From positions 282,845-346,844 of the forward strand of contig NZ_JABSPA010000004.1 of the NCBI RefSeq assembly GCF_013214175.1: a stretch of 64,000 bases of DNA, in the 5' to 3' direction. The notes under the pieces are model-generated. The model saw nothing but the letters and a program-made list of their open reading frames with translations. It was not told the origin of the DNA and did not search any database. Origin of the DNA: Colwellia sp. GTDB taxonomy: Bacteria; Pseudomonadota; Gammaproteobacteria; Enterobacterales; Alteromonadaceae. The translations under genes and the position numbers were made by a program. Of this stretch, positions 38,880-48,495 are shown one piece after another (the stretch's first letter is position 1; each line of letters begins with the position of its first letter).

Positions 38880-40400
38880 ATGATTTATGCAAAACCCGGT
38901 TCAGAAAACGCGCTAATGACCTTCAAATCACGTTACCAAAATTTTATTGGTGGCCAATGGGTTGAACCACAAAATGGTAAATACTTTGATAATATTAGCC
39001 CAGTCAATGGTCAATTAATTTGCCAAATCCCACAATCTGATCACCTTGATATTGAACTTGCGCTCGACGCAGCGCATAAAGCAAAAGATGCTTGGGGCAC
39101 AACATCGGTAACCGACCGCTCAAATGCTTTATTAAAAATTGCTGACCGCCTTGAACAAAACTTAGAATTACTCGCCGTGGCCGAAACATGGGATAACGGT
39201 AAAGCGATACGTGAAACCCTAGCGGCAGATATTCCTCTGGCAGTTGACCACTTCCGCTACTTTGCCGGCTGTTTACGTGCACAAGAAGGCTCATTAGCTG
39301 AGTTAGATGAGAAAACTGTTTCTTATCATTTTCATGAGCCTTTAGGTGTGGTTGGTCAAATTATCCCATGGAACTTCCCCATATTAATGGCCGCTTGGAA
39401 ACTGGCGCCAGCATTAGCAGCAGGTAATTGTGTAATATTAAAACCGGCAGAGCAGACCCCCGCATCAATTTTAGTATTGATGGAGTTAATTGAAGACATA
39501 TTACCTGCAGGTGTACTTAATATTGTTAATGGTTTTGGCGCGGAAGCCGGAGAAGCATTAGCCACCAGTACACGTATAGCTAAAATTGCCTTTACTGGTT
39601 CAACACCTGTTGGTGAAAAAATAATGCAAGCCGCCGCGAAAAATATTATCCCGTCAACCGTAGAGCTTGGTGGAAAATCGCCAAATATTTTCTTTGAAGA
39701 TGTGCTTGATTTTGAAGATGAATATTTAAGTAAATGTATTGAAGGCGCTGTTCTTGCTTACTTTAACCAAGGTGAAGTATGTACCTGCCCATCACGTTTA
39801 TTCGTTCAAGAAGATATTTATGATAAATTTGTCGAAAAAGTCATAGAACGTACTAAAGCCATTACCCGAGGTAATCCATTAGATACAACAACCATGGTTG
39901 GCGCACAAGCATCTAAACAGCAATTCGATAAGATCCTAAGTTACATTCAAATAGGTAAAGATGAAGGTGCAGAAGTACTCATGGGCGGAAACGTTGAACA
40001 ATTAACCGATGAACTTAACAGTGGTTTTTATATTCAACCGACCTTATTGAAAGGTACAAATGATATGCGTGTCTTCCAAGAAGAAATTTTTGGCCCTGTT
40101 ATTTCAGTATGTACCTTTAAGGATGAAGCTGAAGCTCTTGAGTTAGCAAATAGTTCTGAATTTGGCTTAGGGGCGGGTGTTTGGTCACGTGATATGAATC
40201 GCGCTTATCGCATGGGACGTAAAATTCAAGCTGGCCGCGTTTGGACTAACTGTTATCACATGTACCCTGCTCATGCTGCTTTTGGCGGTTATAAAAAATC
40301 AGGTGTTGGTCGTGAAACCCACAAAATGGCGTTAGAACAATATCAACAAACCAAGAACTTACTGGTTAGTTATGATGTTAATCCGCTTGGTTTTTTTTAA
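38880..40400 (+). CDS. NAD(P)-dependent aldehyde dehydrogenase (AldB/ExaC type)
   Basis: 506 residues from the ATG at 38880, which has AAAGGA seven bases upstream; the in-frame ATG at 38865 is a weaker start. Motifs are [20 protein letters not shown], the Glu in VELGGKSPN, the catalytic Cys in [12 protein letters not shown] and the C-terminal [12 protein letters not shown]. The NQGEVCTC signature and length match E. coli AldB and P. aeruginosa ExaC, which oxidise acetaldehyde and related aldehydes. It is divergent from an AraC-type regulator. Confidence 0.92.
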   Translation: MIYAKPGSENALMTFKSRYQNFIGGQWVEPQNGKYFDNISPVNGQLICQIPQSDHLDIELALDAAHKAKDAWGTTSVTDRSNALLKIADRLEQNLELLAVAETWDNGKAIRETLAADIPLAVDHFRYFAGCLRAQEGSLAELDEKTVSYHFHEPLGVVGQIIPWNFPILMAAWKLAPALAAGNCVILKPAEQTPASILVLMELIEDILPAGVLNIVNGFGAEAGEALATSTRIAKIAFTGSTPVGEKIMQAAAKNIIPSTVELGGKSPNIFFEDVLDFEDEYLSKCIEGAVLAYFNQGEVCTCPSRLFVQEDIYDKFVEKVIERTKAITRGNPLDTTTMVGAQASKQQFDKILSYIQIGKDEGAEVLMGGNVEQLTDELNSGFYIQPTLLKGTNDMRVFQEEIFGPVISVCTFKDEAEALELANSSEFGLGAGVWSRDMNRAYRMGRKIQAGRVWTNCYHMYPAHAAFGGYKKSGVGRETHKMALEQYQQTKNLLVSYDVNPLGFF

Positions 40401-40443
40401 CGTTTTATTTTCAAGCCCTCACTAAAAATAACACACGTTTTAT

Positions 40444-40487
40444 GTCAGTTTAGTTTTTATTTCATAGAAGCTAAACTGGCTTTTTTC
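40444..40487 (+). terminator. Terminator after the aldehyde dehydrogenase gene
   Basis: Stem GTCAGTTTAG / CTAAACTGGC around a 17-base loop with a six-T run, 45 bp after the stop codon. Confidence 0.8.
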
Positions 40488-40635
40488 ACTTTACACTTAG
40501 CAAGTACTTACCTACGGCTTACCTAATAAATTTTCTTACAACTCTGCCACTTTTTTAGTAGCTAAGCATTAACTTATTGATGATAATGCTAAACATTAAT
40601 TGTCTTTATCATTTATCAAAATTAGCAAATAATCT

Positions 40636-41442
40636 ATGAGTAAAAAATTCTACGTTATCTGGAAAGGTGCAAAAACAGGTATTTTCACCACGTGGCCTGA
40701 AGTTCAACAACATACTGCCGGTCGTTCAGACGCACAATATATGGGTTTTGAATCAAAAGCAGCCGCTGAGCAAGCATTTGCCTCAACTTATACCAAAGCG
40801 TTAATGCAACGCTCTTTAAGTAAAGCTGGCGGCTCAAGCGCAGCGCCTAGCTCTAACCGCAAAGCCAGTAGCAAAAAAGGCAGCGCTAAAACAGCAGCAA
40901 TTAGTCCCAATGGCCCAAGTGATATTGAAATATACTGTGATGGCGCTTGCTCCCCTAATCCAGGAAAGTCAGGTACAGGCATTGCAGTTTACGAGCTGGG
41001 TAAAGTGACCTCATTGTATTACGGTCTTTACCAGCCAAACGGCACCAACAATACTGCCGAGTTAAACGGACTGCTTTCTTCATTTCAATTAGCACAGCAT
41101 TTTATTGATAAAGATAACGAGCAAAGTATTTGTATACTCTCTGATTCAAAATATTCAATTGACTGCATCACTAAGTGGGCCAAAGGTTGGCAAGCTAAAG
41201 GTTGGACTCGCGGAAAAGGCGAAGAAGTTAAAAACCTAGCACTAGTACAACAATGTTATGCGCTCTATAAAACCATGCACACTAAAATCACTATTCGCCA
41301 CGTCAAGGCTCATGCCAATATAGAAGGTAATGAACTGGCCGATAGAATGGCGGTATTGGCGAGAAAACAGCACCAGGAACCTATGATTCGATATAGCAAG
41401 GTAATAGACATAAAAGCCTTACTTGCCCTGGAATCTGGCTAA
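40636..41442 (+). CDS. rnhA: Ribonuclease HI with N-terminal viroplasmin-like RNA-binding domain
   Basis: 268 residues. The N-terminal 45 residues (KFYVIWKGAKTGIFTTWPEV ... GFESKAAAEQAF) are the caulimovirus viroplasmin/hybrid-binding domain found in eukaryotic RNase H1. After an Ala/Ser/Lys linker (about 55-90) comes the RNase H core with acidic residues in IYCDGACSPNPG, NTAELNGLL, ILSDSKYSI and NELADRMA. It cleaves RNA in RNA-DNA hybrids. The two-domain form occurs sporadically in bacteria beside the short RnhA. Confidence 0.92.
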   Translation: MSKKFYVIWKGAKTGIFTTWPEVQQHTAGRSDAQYMGFESKAAAEQAFASTYTKALMQRSLSKAGGSSAAPSSNRKASSKKGSAKTAAISPNGPSDIEIYCDGACSPNPGKSGTGIAVYELGKVTSLYYGLYQPNGTNNTAELNGLLSSFQLAQHFIDKDNEQSICILSDSKYSIDCITKWAKGWQAKGWTRGKGEEVKNLALVQQCYALYKTMHTKITIRHVKAHANIEGNELADRMAVLARKQHQEPMIRYSKVIDIKALLALESG

Positions 41443-41512
41443 GCTGTTCTCTAGCTAAACTGCTCTAGAGCTAAAAAACATCAAACTAAGCTGACATAAA
41501 ACGATACTGACT

Positions 41513-42784
41513 ATGCCTATTAATATCCTTATTACTATCGCCCTTTTGCTGTTAACTGCTTTTGTGCTTTCTCGAATATTCACCCTACCGAGAAATATCT
41601 GGTTGTTGTTTATTTCTCAGCCGTTAGTGATGTCAGCTTCGCCTATCATAGTTTTTATTGGTGGCCTTCTATCCAGTAAAATGGCTAGTGATCCATCCTT
41701 AGCAACACTGCCACTTACCTTAATGATCCTAGGTGTTGCTGCCGGCTCTATTCCTGCGGCAATGTTAGCTAAAAACAAAGGCAGAAAATTTGCCATTTAT
41801 ACAGGTTTAAGTTGCTCGTTAATAGCGGCGGTTATCGCCATAATGGCGGCAAAAACAGCAATTTTTGAATTATTTTGCTTTGCTAGTTTGCTCATTGGTG
41901 TTGGCGGCGCCTTCGGTCAACAGCTACGCTTTGCCGCCATTGAAAGTAGCTTGAATAGCGGCGATGTACCTAAGATATTATCTATTTTGATGCTCAGCGG
42001 TGTTTTTGCTGCCTTTTTAGGCCCAGAAATAGCGGTAGTGGGTAAAGATTTACTCCAGTCTCCTTATGGTTATGCTGGATCATTTTTATTAGTGGCAGCC
42101 CTGACCTTATGCGCCATGCTTATTATGATGGTTTTTAAAAATCCCACTATTAATACCGATGAAGCTACGGGTGAAGCAAGACCGTTAAGTGAAATTGTAA
42201 AACAACCCATTTTTTTGATAGCAATTTGTACGGCAACAATCGGCTTTGCGCTGATGAGTTACTTAATGACCGCAACGCCTATCAGTATGCATAATATGCA
42301 AGGCCATAGTTTACAAGAAACCAAATGGGTTATTCAAAGCCATATTGCCGCCATGTATCTGCCGTCATTATTTACCCCTTGGTTAGTAAAACACCTGAAG
42401 TTAAAAGGCATGATGTTTATCGGAACACTTATATATGCGGTAGTCGCCTTTATCGCTTTGTCTGGGCATGACGTAATGCATTATTGGTGGGCATTGATTT
42501 TATTGGGTATTGGATGGAATTTCTTGTTCTTAACGGGTACCTCTTTACTACCACAAAGTTATCACGCCAGTGAACGTCATAAAGTGCAGGCGACCAACGA
42601 TTTTATTTTATTTGGTTTTCAAGCTGCGGCGTCACTGTTAGCTGGCTGGGTATTATTTAATGCCGGTTGGCATTGGGTGGTGATCACCAGCATACCTTTT
42701 ATCTTAGTACTTTGTGCGGTGATAGCGCTTTATCATAAACACCAAAAATCAACATTAATACAGCCAGCCGCTAAGGTAAATTAA
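41513..42784 (+). CDS. Major facilitator superfamily transporter
   Basis: 423 residues with about twelve membrane helices. The loop after helix 2 reads LAKNKGRKFAIYTG, a variant of the MFS GxxxDRxGRR motif. The length, the helix pattern and the conserved loop support an MFS exporter or importer. No substrate can be read from the sequence. It is followed by an outer-membrane protein and a periplasmic amidohydrolase on the same strand, which may act on the same compound. Confidence 0.82.
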   Translation: MPINILITIALLLLTAFVLSRIFTLPRNIWLLFISQPLVMSASPIIVFIGGLLSSKMASDPSLATLPLTLMILGVAAGSIPAAMLAKNKGRKFAIYTGLSCSLIAAVIAIMAAKTAIFELFCFASLLIGVGGAFGQQLRFAAIESSLNSGDVPKILSILMLSGVFAAFLGPEIAVVGKDLLQSPYGYAGSFLLVAALTLCAMLIMMVFKNPTINTDEATGEARPLSEIVKQPIFLIAICTATIGFALMSYLMTATPISMHNMQGHSLQETKWVIQSHIAAMYLPSLFTPWLVKHLKLKGMMFIGTLIYAVVAFIALSGHDVMHYWWALILLGIGWNFLFLTGTSLLPQSYHASERHKVQATNDFILFGFQAAASLLAGWVLFNAGWHWVVITSIPFILVLCAVIALYHKHQKSTLIQPAAKVN

Positions 42785-42885
42785 CTTAAATGTTGAATGG
42801 GAAAGTCATGTGCCCTTCCTCCCAACAATGCACTCAATTAGCACAATCAATTAGTTAGATGGATTTTAATATCATGGAGATAGAT

Positions 42886-43740
42886 ATGAATAACGCTTCA
42901 GCAAATGCGGGTAAAAAAATTAATTCAATAAAACAGTTGAAACAACTGTTAATCTTGGCCTCACTTAGCTGCTCGAGCCTTGCTTATGGCCAAGGTGATG
43001 GCTCGCAAAATAAAGAAGCATTAGCAAAAAAGTTAAGTAACCCTGTGGCCGCGTTAATAAGTACCCCTATTCAATATAATTTTGATGAAAATATTGGTGC
43101 TGATGATAAAGGCAGCCGAACCACGGTTAATATTCAGCCGGTTATTCCCTTTTCTATCAGTGAAAATTGGAATCTTATCTCCCGTACAATTCTGCCGCTA
43201 ATTGACCAAGAAAATATTCATAGCAATGCAGGTACTCAATCTGGCGTTGGCGATATTGTACAGAGTGTATTTTTCTCACCTAAAGCACCAACCAAAAATG
43301 GCTGGATTTTAGGCGCAGGTCCGGTTTTGCTTTTACCTACTGGCTCTGATGACAAGCTAACAGCAGATAAAGTTGGACTTGGTCCAACTGCAGTAGCATT
43401 AAAACAACAAGGCCCATGGACTTATGGCGCCTTAGGCAATCATATTTGGTCTGTTGGCGGAAGGAGTGATAGAGCCGATGTTAATGCCACTTTTTTACAA
43501 CCCTTTTTGGTTTACACCACCAGAGCAGCGACAACATATGCCTTAAATACTGAGTCAACTTATGACTGGGAATCTAAGCAATGGGCAGTACCTGTTAATT
43601 TCACCGTCACGCAAATGGTAAAAGTAGGCGGTCAGCTGATAAGTGTTGGCGGTGGTGTAAGATATTGGGCTAAAAGTACTAACAATGGTCCAGAAGGTGT
43701 TGGCATTAGATTAATGTTTACTATGTTGTTTCCCAAGTAA
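42886..43740 (+). CDS. Outer-membrane beta-barrel protein of the neuromedin-U-like family
   Basis: 284 residues from the ATG at 42886, preceded by GGAG at six bases; an upstream ATG at 42859 adds nine residues. The signal peptide ends SLAYG-Q. The mature part has alternating strands (LISTPIQYNFDENIG, VNIQPVIPFSISENWNLISR, LGAGPVLLLPTGSD, FLQPFLVYTT) and a C-terminal aromatic-rich strand IRLMFTMLFPK, the insertion signal of barrel proteins. The family is annotated as 'neuromedin U' by similarity only, and its role is unknown, possibly in transport across the outer membrane. Confidence 0.75.
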   Translation: MNNASANAGKKINSIKQLKQLLILASLSCSSLAYGQGDGSQNKEALAKKLSNPVAALISTPIQYNFDENIGADDKGSRTTVNIQPVIPFSISENWNLISRTILPLIDQENIHSNAGTQSGVGDIVQSVFFSPKAPTKNGWILGAGPVLLLPTGSDDKLTADKVGLGPTAVALKQQGPWTYGALGNHIWSVGGRSDRADVNATFLQPFLVYTTRAATTYALNTESTYDWESKQWAVPVNFTVTQMVKVGGQLISVGGGVRYWAKSTNNGPEGVGIRLMFTMLFPK

Positions 43741-43862
43741 AGTTATTGCCGAAGTACTGTTATTACCGAAATAGCGTTATTTCAGATAAGACTGTCGCCA
43801 AAAGTTCCTTATAAAAATTTAGTTTCCCTGTTCCGCATCATTAATTTATCACGGAGAAAAAA

Positions 43863-45620
43863 ATGAAGTTTTCAAAACAAGTATTTGCACTGCTAGTAAC
43901 CAGCTCTTTGGCCGTTATTAGTTTTAGCAACCATGCCGCACAAAGTACTAACCCTTCCATACTTACCGTATATATTGCTAAAAAAATTATTACCATGGAT
44001 AACAGCCAACCTTACGCCACCGCTGTTGCGGTAGCCGATGGCAAAATCGTTTCCGTGGGTAGTCTTGATTCCCTACAAGGTTGGATTAAAGAGCGTGGCG
44101 CAACCATAGACCCTACCTTTAAAGATAAAATTATCATGCCGGGCTTAATTGACCCACACGTGCACCCTTCTTTACCGGCAGTATTAACACAATTCCCTTT
44201 CATCGCCCCTGATGATTGGTCGCTACCTACTGGGGAGTTTCCCGGTGAAACAACAAAAAAAGGCTATATTGAGCGATTAACTGAACTGGTTAATAAACAT
44301 TATAACGACCCAAATACCGATAAGACAGTGCCATTTGTTACTTGGGGCTACCATGCACTATGGCATGGCGATATATACCGCAGTGAGCTATCTAAATTAT
44401 TTCCTAACAAGCCAGTTATTTTATGGCAACGTTCTTTTCATGAACTCATTGCCAATGATGCCGCGATAAAAATGCTCGGCATAGATAAAGCCGCAACCAT
44501 TGCCCATCATGAAGCAGATTGGCAGAAAGGTCATTTTTGGGAAAATGGCGCTATGCAACTCATGTTACCTAAAATGTCCTTTATGTTTACGCCAAAACGT
44601 TATGGTCAAGGTATGAAAAACTTTTTAAAAATGATGCATCAAAGCGGCACCACTACAGTTATGGATATGGGTATGGGAGTATTTGGTGATCCGGTTGGCG
44701 AAACAGCACTTATTAGAAAGATAGCTGAAGAAAGCAAAGCACCAGCTCGTTTAGTGCTAACCCCTTTGATTACCGATTTTATTGCCCGGGGTATTTCACC
44801 TGAAGATGCACTAAAAGAAGTTGAGCAATGGACCGAGGGAAATAGCCACCGCGTTGTATATGATAAACATTTTAAGTTAATGATGGATGGCGCTATCTTC
44901 TCTGGCGCATCACAAATGGACTTCCCTGGCTATAAGGATGGCCATAAAGGCATGTGGCTGGCACCGCTTGAAACCACCTATAACTATGCAAAAGTGTTTT
45001 GGGATAATGGCTATCAACTTCATGCTCATACCAATGGTGATGGCAGTACCAAAGAATTAATCAATATGGTTCGCCGCTTACAAGCTGGACATCCAAGAGT
45101 CGATCATCGCACCACTCTAGAGCATTTTGCTTATGCTACTGAGGCGCAATTAAAGCAAATGAGTGCACTAGGCATGATGGTTTCGGCAAACCCCTATTAC
45201 CAATACATCCTAGCGGACACCTATGCTGAGCAATGGCTCGGTGAAGACAGAGCCAGAAAAATGGTACCGTTAGGTACAGCTAAAAAACATGGCGTACCAA
45301 TCGCTTTGCATTCTGATGCTCCTATGGCGCCATTAAGTCCATTAACACTGGTTTGGACTGCCGTTAACCGAACAACTATCAATGGTAATAAAAATATTGC
45401 TGGTGAAAAGTTAACGGTTGATGAGGCACTACGTGCAATTACCATAGATGCTGCTTGGACTATGCGCTGGGAAGATAAAATTGGCTCTATTGTCGCAGGA
45501 AAAAATGCAGATTTTGCTATCTTAGAGCAAGACCCCTACCAAATAGATCCTAAAAAGCTTAAAGATATTAAAATTTGGGGTACAGTGTTTGAAGGTGAAA
45601 AATTCCCAGTAAAGCATTAA
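43863..45620 (+). CDS. Secreted amidohydrolase (YtcJ-type)
   Basis: 585 residues with a signal peptide ending SNHAAQS. The metal-dependent hydrolase fold is shown by IIMPGLIDPHVHPSLPAV (HxH ligands), a central QLHAHTNGDGS (His ligands), DHRTTLEHF and the C-terminal ALHSDAPMAPLSP (Asp ligand) followed by GKNADFAILEQDP. Members of the YtcJ/amidohydrolase 3 group act on amides or cyclic compounds. A GGAG box precedes the ATG. It may form an operon with the barrel protein and MFS transporter. Confidence 0.88.
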   Translation: MKFSKQVFALLVTSSLAVISFSNHAAQSTNPSILTVYIAKKIITMDNSQPYATAVAVADGKIVSVGSLDSLQGWIKERGATIDPTFKDKIIMPGLIDPHVHPSLPAVLTQFPFIAPDDWSLPTGEFPGETTKKGYIERLTELVNKHYNDPNTDKTVPFVTWGYHALWHGDIYRSELSKLFPNKPVILWQRSFHELIANDAAIKMLGIDKAATIAHHEADWQKGHFWENGAMQLMLPKMSFMFTPKRYGQGMKNFLKMMHQSGTTTVMDMGMGVFGDPVGETALIRKIAEESKAPARLVLTPLITDFIARGISPEDALKEVEQWTEGNSHRVVYDKHFKLMMDGAIFSGASQMDFPGYKDGHKGMWLAPLETTYNYAKVFWDNGYQLHAHTNGDGSTKELINMVRRLQAGHPRVDHRTTLEHFAYATEAQLKQMSALGMMVSANPYYQYILADTYAEQWLGEDRARKMVPLGTAKKHGVPIALHSDAPMAPLSPLTLVWTAVNRTTINGNKNIAGEKLTVDEALRAITIDAAWTMRWEDKIGSIVAGKNADFAILEQDPYQIDPKKLKDIKIWGTVFEGEKFPVKH

Positions 45621-45768
45621 CCAGCTATATTGCTAATATAAACAAGATAACGGCTGATAAAACCGTCAGCCCTTTACCCAGTTCAACGCTAAAACTATGA
45701 GTTAAGAGCAAGTACATAAGAGTTAATATTTAAAAGTTAACAACTAAAAAAATAATAAGGAGATAATT

Positions 45769-46005
45769 ATGAGTGGTACAACTATGGTGGTTGTCATTGT
45801 CAGTGTCGTTTTTGGCGTTTTATATAAGATGTATAACAAACATCTCGAATTCAAAGCCAAAACAATTGCCCACAATCATGATGTTGACGGGAAAAATGAT
45901 GAGCTTAGCAAAGAAGTCCTAGCTCTAACCGAGCGTGTACAAATACTAGAGAAGATTGTTACCGATGAAGGCTATCAAGTACAAAAAGATATTAACAAAC
46001 TATAA
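45769..46005 (+). CDS. Small membrane protein with coiled coil, PspB-like
   Basis: 78 residues. One membrane helix (about 6-22, MVVVIVSVVFGVLYKMY) and a charged coiled coil ending ELSKEVLALTERVQILEKIVTDEG. This layout and the ERxxxLExIL(T/D)xE pattern resemble phage-shock protein B, which binds PspC. No other psp gene is nearby. A strong AAGGAG box lies seven bases upstream. Confidence 0.65.
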   Translation: MSGTTMVVVIVSVVFGVLYKMYNKHLEFKAKTIAHNHDVDGKNDELSKEVLALTERVQILEKIVTDEGYQVQKDINKL

Positions 46006-46062
46006 GCTCAGTTACTTAGGTACATTATAGATTTTATCCATGAATGACGGAGTATTTAAGCG

Positions 46063-46266
46063 ATGAAGCTAATAATGAAAACTGAGTTTGATAATCTTAG
46101 GCTTAATAGTAAACACGATTATGAAACCGACAGTAATGGCGATAAACAAGTCGTTAAAATTTATTGCGGTGAGTTACTGATTGCCAAAAAAATAAAACAG
46201 CATAAATCCATTCGTTTTTTTGGCATTTCAGGATATGAACAATATCTTACCCAAGAAGAGCATTAA
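46063..46266 (+). CDS. Hypothetical small protein
   Basis: 67 residues, charged, without membrane helix or Cys motifs (KTEFDNLRLNSKHDYETD ... VKIYCGELLIAKKIKQHK ... GYEQYLTQEEH). Not recognised. A GGAG box lies 11 bases before the first ATG, and a second ATG at 46075 is possible. It ends 4 bp from the convergent YajD gene. Coding status is likely but not certain. Confidence 0.5.
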   Translation: MKLIMKTEFDNLRLNSKHDYETDSNGDKQVVKIYCGELLIAKKIKQHKSIRFFGISGYEQYLTQEEH

Positions 46267-46270
46267 CAGG

Positions 46271-46615
46271 CTACTTCTTCAACATAGACTTTAAATCGGC
46301 GAATGGATTATAGGTAGCGGTATCTTGATTGGTATCGCCCGCTTTAACTTCCCTTTGATACCTAGACTGATCAGTATATTTATCATGTTCATTGTCGTGA
46401 CAATAGATGCATAATAATTCCCAGTTGCTACCATCATTTGGGTTGTTGGTATGGTCATGGTCTACATGATGTACAGTTAATTCTTTTAAGTTAGAGAATT
46501 CAAAAGCACGGGCACAGCGACCACACACCCAAGGAAACAGTTTTAATGCTCGGTCACGATAACCTTTTTCTTGTTGCTTGTAATTGGCACTAGTGCCAAA
46601 GCGATCTGAGGACAT
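46271..46615 (-). CDS. yajD: HNH nuclease-like protein YajD
   Basis: 114 residues, the size of E. coli YajD. The HNH motif is visible as LTVHHVDHDHTNNPNDGSNWELLCIYCHDNEHDK, with zinc-binding Cys pairs CGRC and CIYC. The family is thought to be a single-domain nuclease, but its role is not known. It converges with the small hypothetical gene to its left. Confidence 0.9.
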   Translation of the reverse strand: MSSDRFGTSANYKQQEKGYRDRALKLFPWVCGRCARAFEFSNLKELTVHHVDHDHTNNPNDGSNWELLCIYCHDNEHDKYTDQSRYQREVKAGDTNQDTATYNPFADLKSMLKK

Positions 46616-46740
46616 AATAATATAGGACGATGAATAAATAATATTGCTAGTGTATTGCTAAGCGCTAGGCTTAGCAATAGCGGTTTATATCCTTTACCAT
46701 GCAAAATGCAGCTTGATTGGTAACTGGCATTTGATGTCTT

Positions 46741-47151
46741 CTACATATTAAGCGTATTAATTTCTATTTTAGTTTGCTGAGCTAATATTTCCAGCGTTTT
46801 TCCATGGGGTATAGGTAAACGAGTTTTAGCATCAACTTGCACAAAAACAATATCATCAGCCAAACAAATGGTTTTTTTAGTGGCTTTGTTACGCACCAAA
46901 CAAGTTACGGTAATAGAAGTACGACCTACTTTTTTAGTTTCTAAACCAAACTCAACTACATCCCCCTGCATAGCAGCAGACTCAAAACTAATCTCACCGA
47001 TATGCTTAGTTACTAAACAGTTAGTTTCTAATTGACAGATAGCGTAAATAGCGGCCTCTTCATCAATCCATTCAAGGGCGCGACCGCCAAATAAAGAGTT
47101 GGCGTAATTTAAATCGTTGGGCATCACAAGACGACGGGAAAGAAAGCGCAT
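46741..47151 (-). CDS. Acyl-CoA thioesterase YciA-type (hotdog fold)
   Basis: 136 residues. The thioesterase motif NSLFGGRALEWIDEEAAIYA carries the catalytic Asp/Glu region, followed by IGEISFESAAMQGDVVEF. It matches YciA and related hexameric acyl-CoA thioesterases that hydrolyse short and medium acyl-CoA. The gene stands alone. Confidence 0.88.
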   Translation of the reverse strand: MRFLSRRLVMPNDLNYANSLFGGRALEWIDEEAAIYAICQLETNCLVTKHIGEISFESAAMQGDVVEFGLETKKVGRTSITVTCLVRNKATKKTICLADDIVFVQVDAKTRLPIPHGKTLEILAQQTKIEINTLNM

Positions 47152-47653
47152 AAAAAGCCTTAAGGTAAATGTAGGTTTAACTGGTATGACCTATTATAGC
47201 ACTTCCCGCACCAGTTATTGAGTATTAACTCTACTAATTGTTTGGTTATTTGTCCAACAACCATAAGTAGTGAATTTTTGAATATTTATAGAAGTTCCGA
47301 CTGTAGTTAAGCTTCCCCATGTAATCATTGAAATGGCTCAGCTTTAATTATTTTTAGTACTCTGTAATTACTGTGACCTCGACAAAAAAAGTGCTTAACT
47401 AGCTCAGTATTACCAAGTTAAATATTACAAAATCACCTTTAACACATTACTCTCCTACATTGATTCAGTTACTTTTGTAATAAAAAATAATAATTGGAGA
47501 CTATTACTTTAAGTGGTAAGTATTTTTCTCAATTAATAAGGTAAAGTAATTACTTTTAAAGCAGTGTTTACTTTATATTGAAAGAGGAAATGTTTCCCTT
47601 CTATTGTAATAACTAGTTTTGAACACTTTATTTTAAGTTAGGAGTAGTCAACT
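47152..47653. other. Intergenic region with no recognised feature
   Basis: 502 bp, AT-rich. No open frame of note, RNA gene or repeat was recognised. A GGAG box immediately precedes the GTG start of the DUF2007 gene at its right end. Confidence 0.5.
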
Positions 47654-47959
47654 GTGAAGATAGTGTATAGCGCCGAAAATAGTTTTATTGTCAACAATGT
47701 AAAAAATCTCCTTGAAACTAAAGATATTGAAGTCATGATCAAAAATGAATACGCGCAGGGAGCTGTGGGTGAAATATCGCCCTTTGACTCTTGGCCTGAG
47801 CTTTGGGTTGTTAACGATTCAGATTTTGATTCTGCGATGGCAATCGTAAAGTCATCACAGCAAAGTAATGATAGTGCTGAATGGAGTTGTAAAAGTTGTT
47901 CTGAAACAAATGCTTCATCTTTTGAAATATGTTGGAATTGTCAGACTGAAAAGACATAA
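47654..47959 (+). CDS. DUF2007 protein with C-terminal zinc ribbon
   Basis: 101 residues from a GTG start with TTAGGAG upstream. The DUF2007 (putative signal-transducing) domain covers residues 1-68 (VYSAENSFIVNNVKNLLETKDIEV ... SWPELWVVNDSDFDSAMAIV). The last 25 residues hold a RanBP2-like zinc finger with WSCKSCSE and CWNCQ. Its function is unknown. Its stop codon is directly followed, in the same frame, by the remnant of a uracil-DNA glycosylase relative. Confidence 0.82.
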   Translation: MKIVYSAENSFIVNNVKNLLETKDIEVMIKNEYAQGAVGEISPFDSWPELWVVNDSDFDSAMAIVKSSQQSNDSAEWSCKSCSETNASSFEICWNCQTEKT

Positions 47960-48328
47960 CAAAACAGTAAGATAGTTGCTATTTTACCTATGGGATTTTG
48001 TTTTCCTGGTACAGGTAAAACAGGTGACCTTGCGCCACGAAAAGAGTGCGCACCGGCTTGGAGAGGTAAAATCCTTGCCCACCTTAAGCATATAGAACTC
48101 ACTATTGTACTCGGAAGTTATGCCCATAAATATCATTTAGATGGCACGAATGCTTCAGTGACAGAATTGGTAAAATCATGGCGAAGCTGTTGGCCAAATA
48201 GAGTTCCGTTGCCACACCCTAGCCCGAGAAATAATATTTGGCTTCGGAAGAATCCTTGGTTTGAAATCGAACTGCTGCCAAAACTTAAACTTCGTGTTGC
48301 CGAATCATTAAAAGAGAGCAATACCTAA
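47960..48328 (+). pseudogene. 5'-truncated uracil-DNA glycosylase family gene
   Basis: From the codon after the DUF2007 stop, the frame reads QNSKIVAILPMGFCFPGTG, which matches the middle of UDG-superfamily proteins of about 190 residues. It continues through APRKECAPAW, LVLGSYAHKYHL-like segments and the conserved LPHPSPRNN..WLRKNPWFE to the normal C-terminus. The N-terminal half with the active-site motif (typically GQAPG) is missing. A 112-residue product from the ATG at 47990 is possible, but the catalytic part is gone. Confidence 0.7.
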
Positions 48329-48398
48329 GACGAACAGCTAACAAACACGGTAAACAAAAAATAAACTATTAGCTTCGTTTAGCAGTGTAAACAGGCAC

Positions 48399-48431
48399 TG
48401 TCGGGTACATGTCGGGGACAAGTCAGGTATA
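48399..48431. repeat. Three 11-bp tandem repeats upstream of the XRE gene
   Basis: TGTCGGGTACA, TGTCGGGGACA and AGTCAGGTATA follow one another without gap, one helical turn apart, about 65 bp before the XRE regulator start. They could be operator half-sites. Confidence 0.5.
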
Positions 48432-48495
48432 AATCGTCACCGACAATAACAAAATTAATGAATACTTGTGATTCTTAAGTACAGAGGTAAATTTA

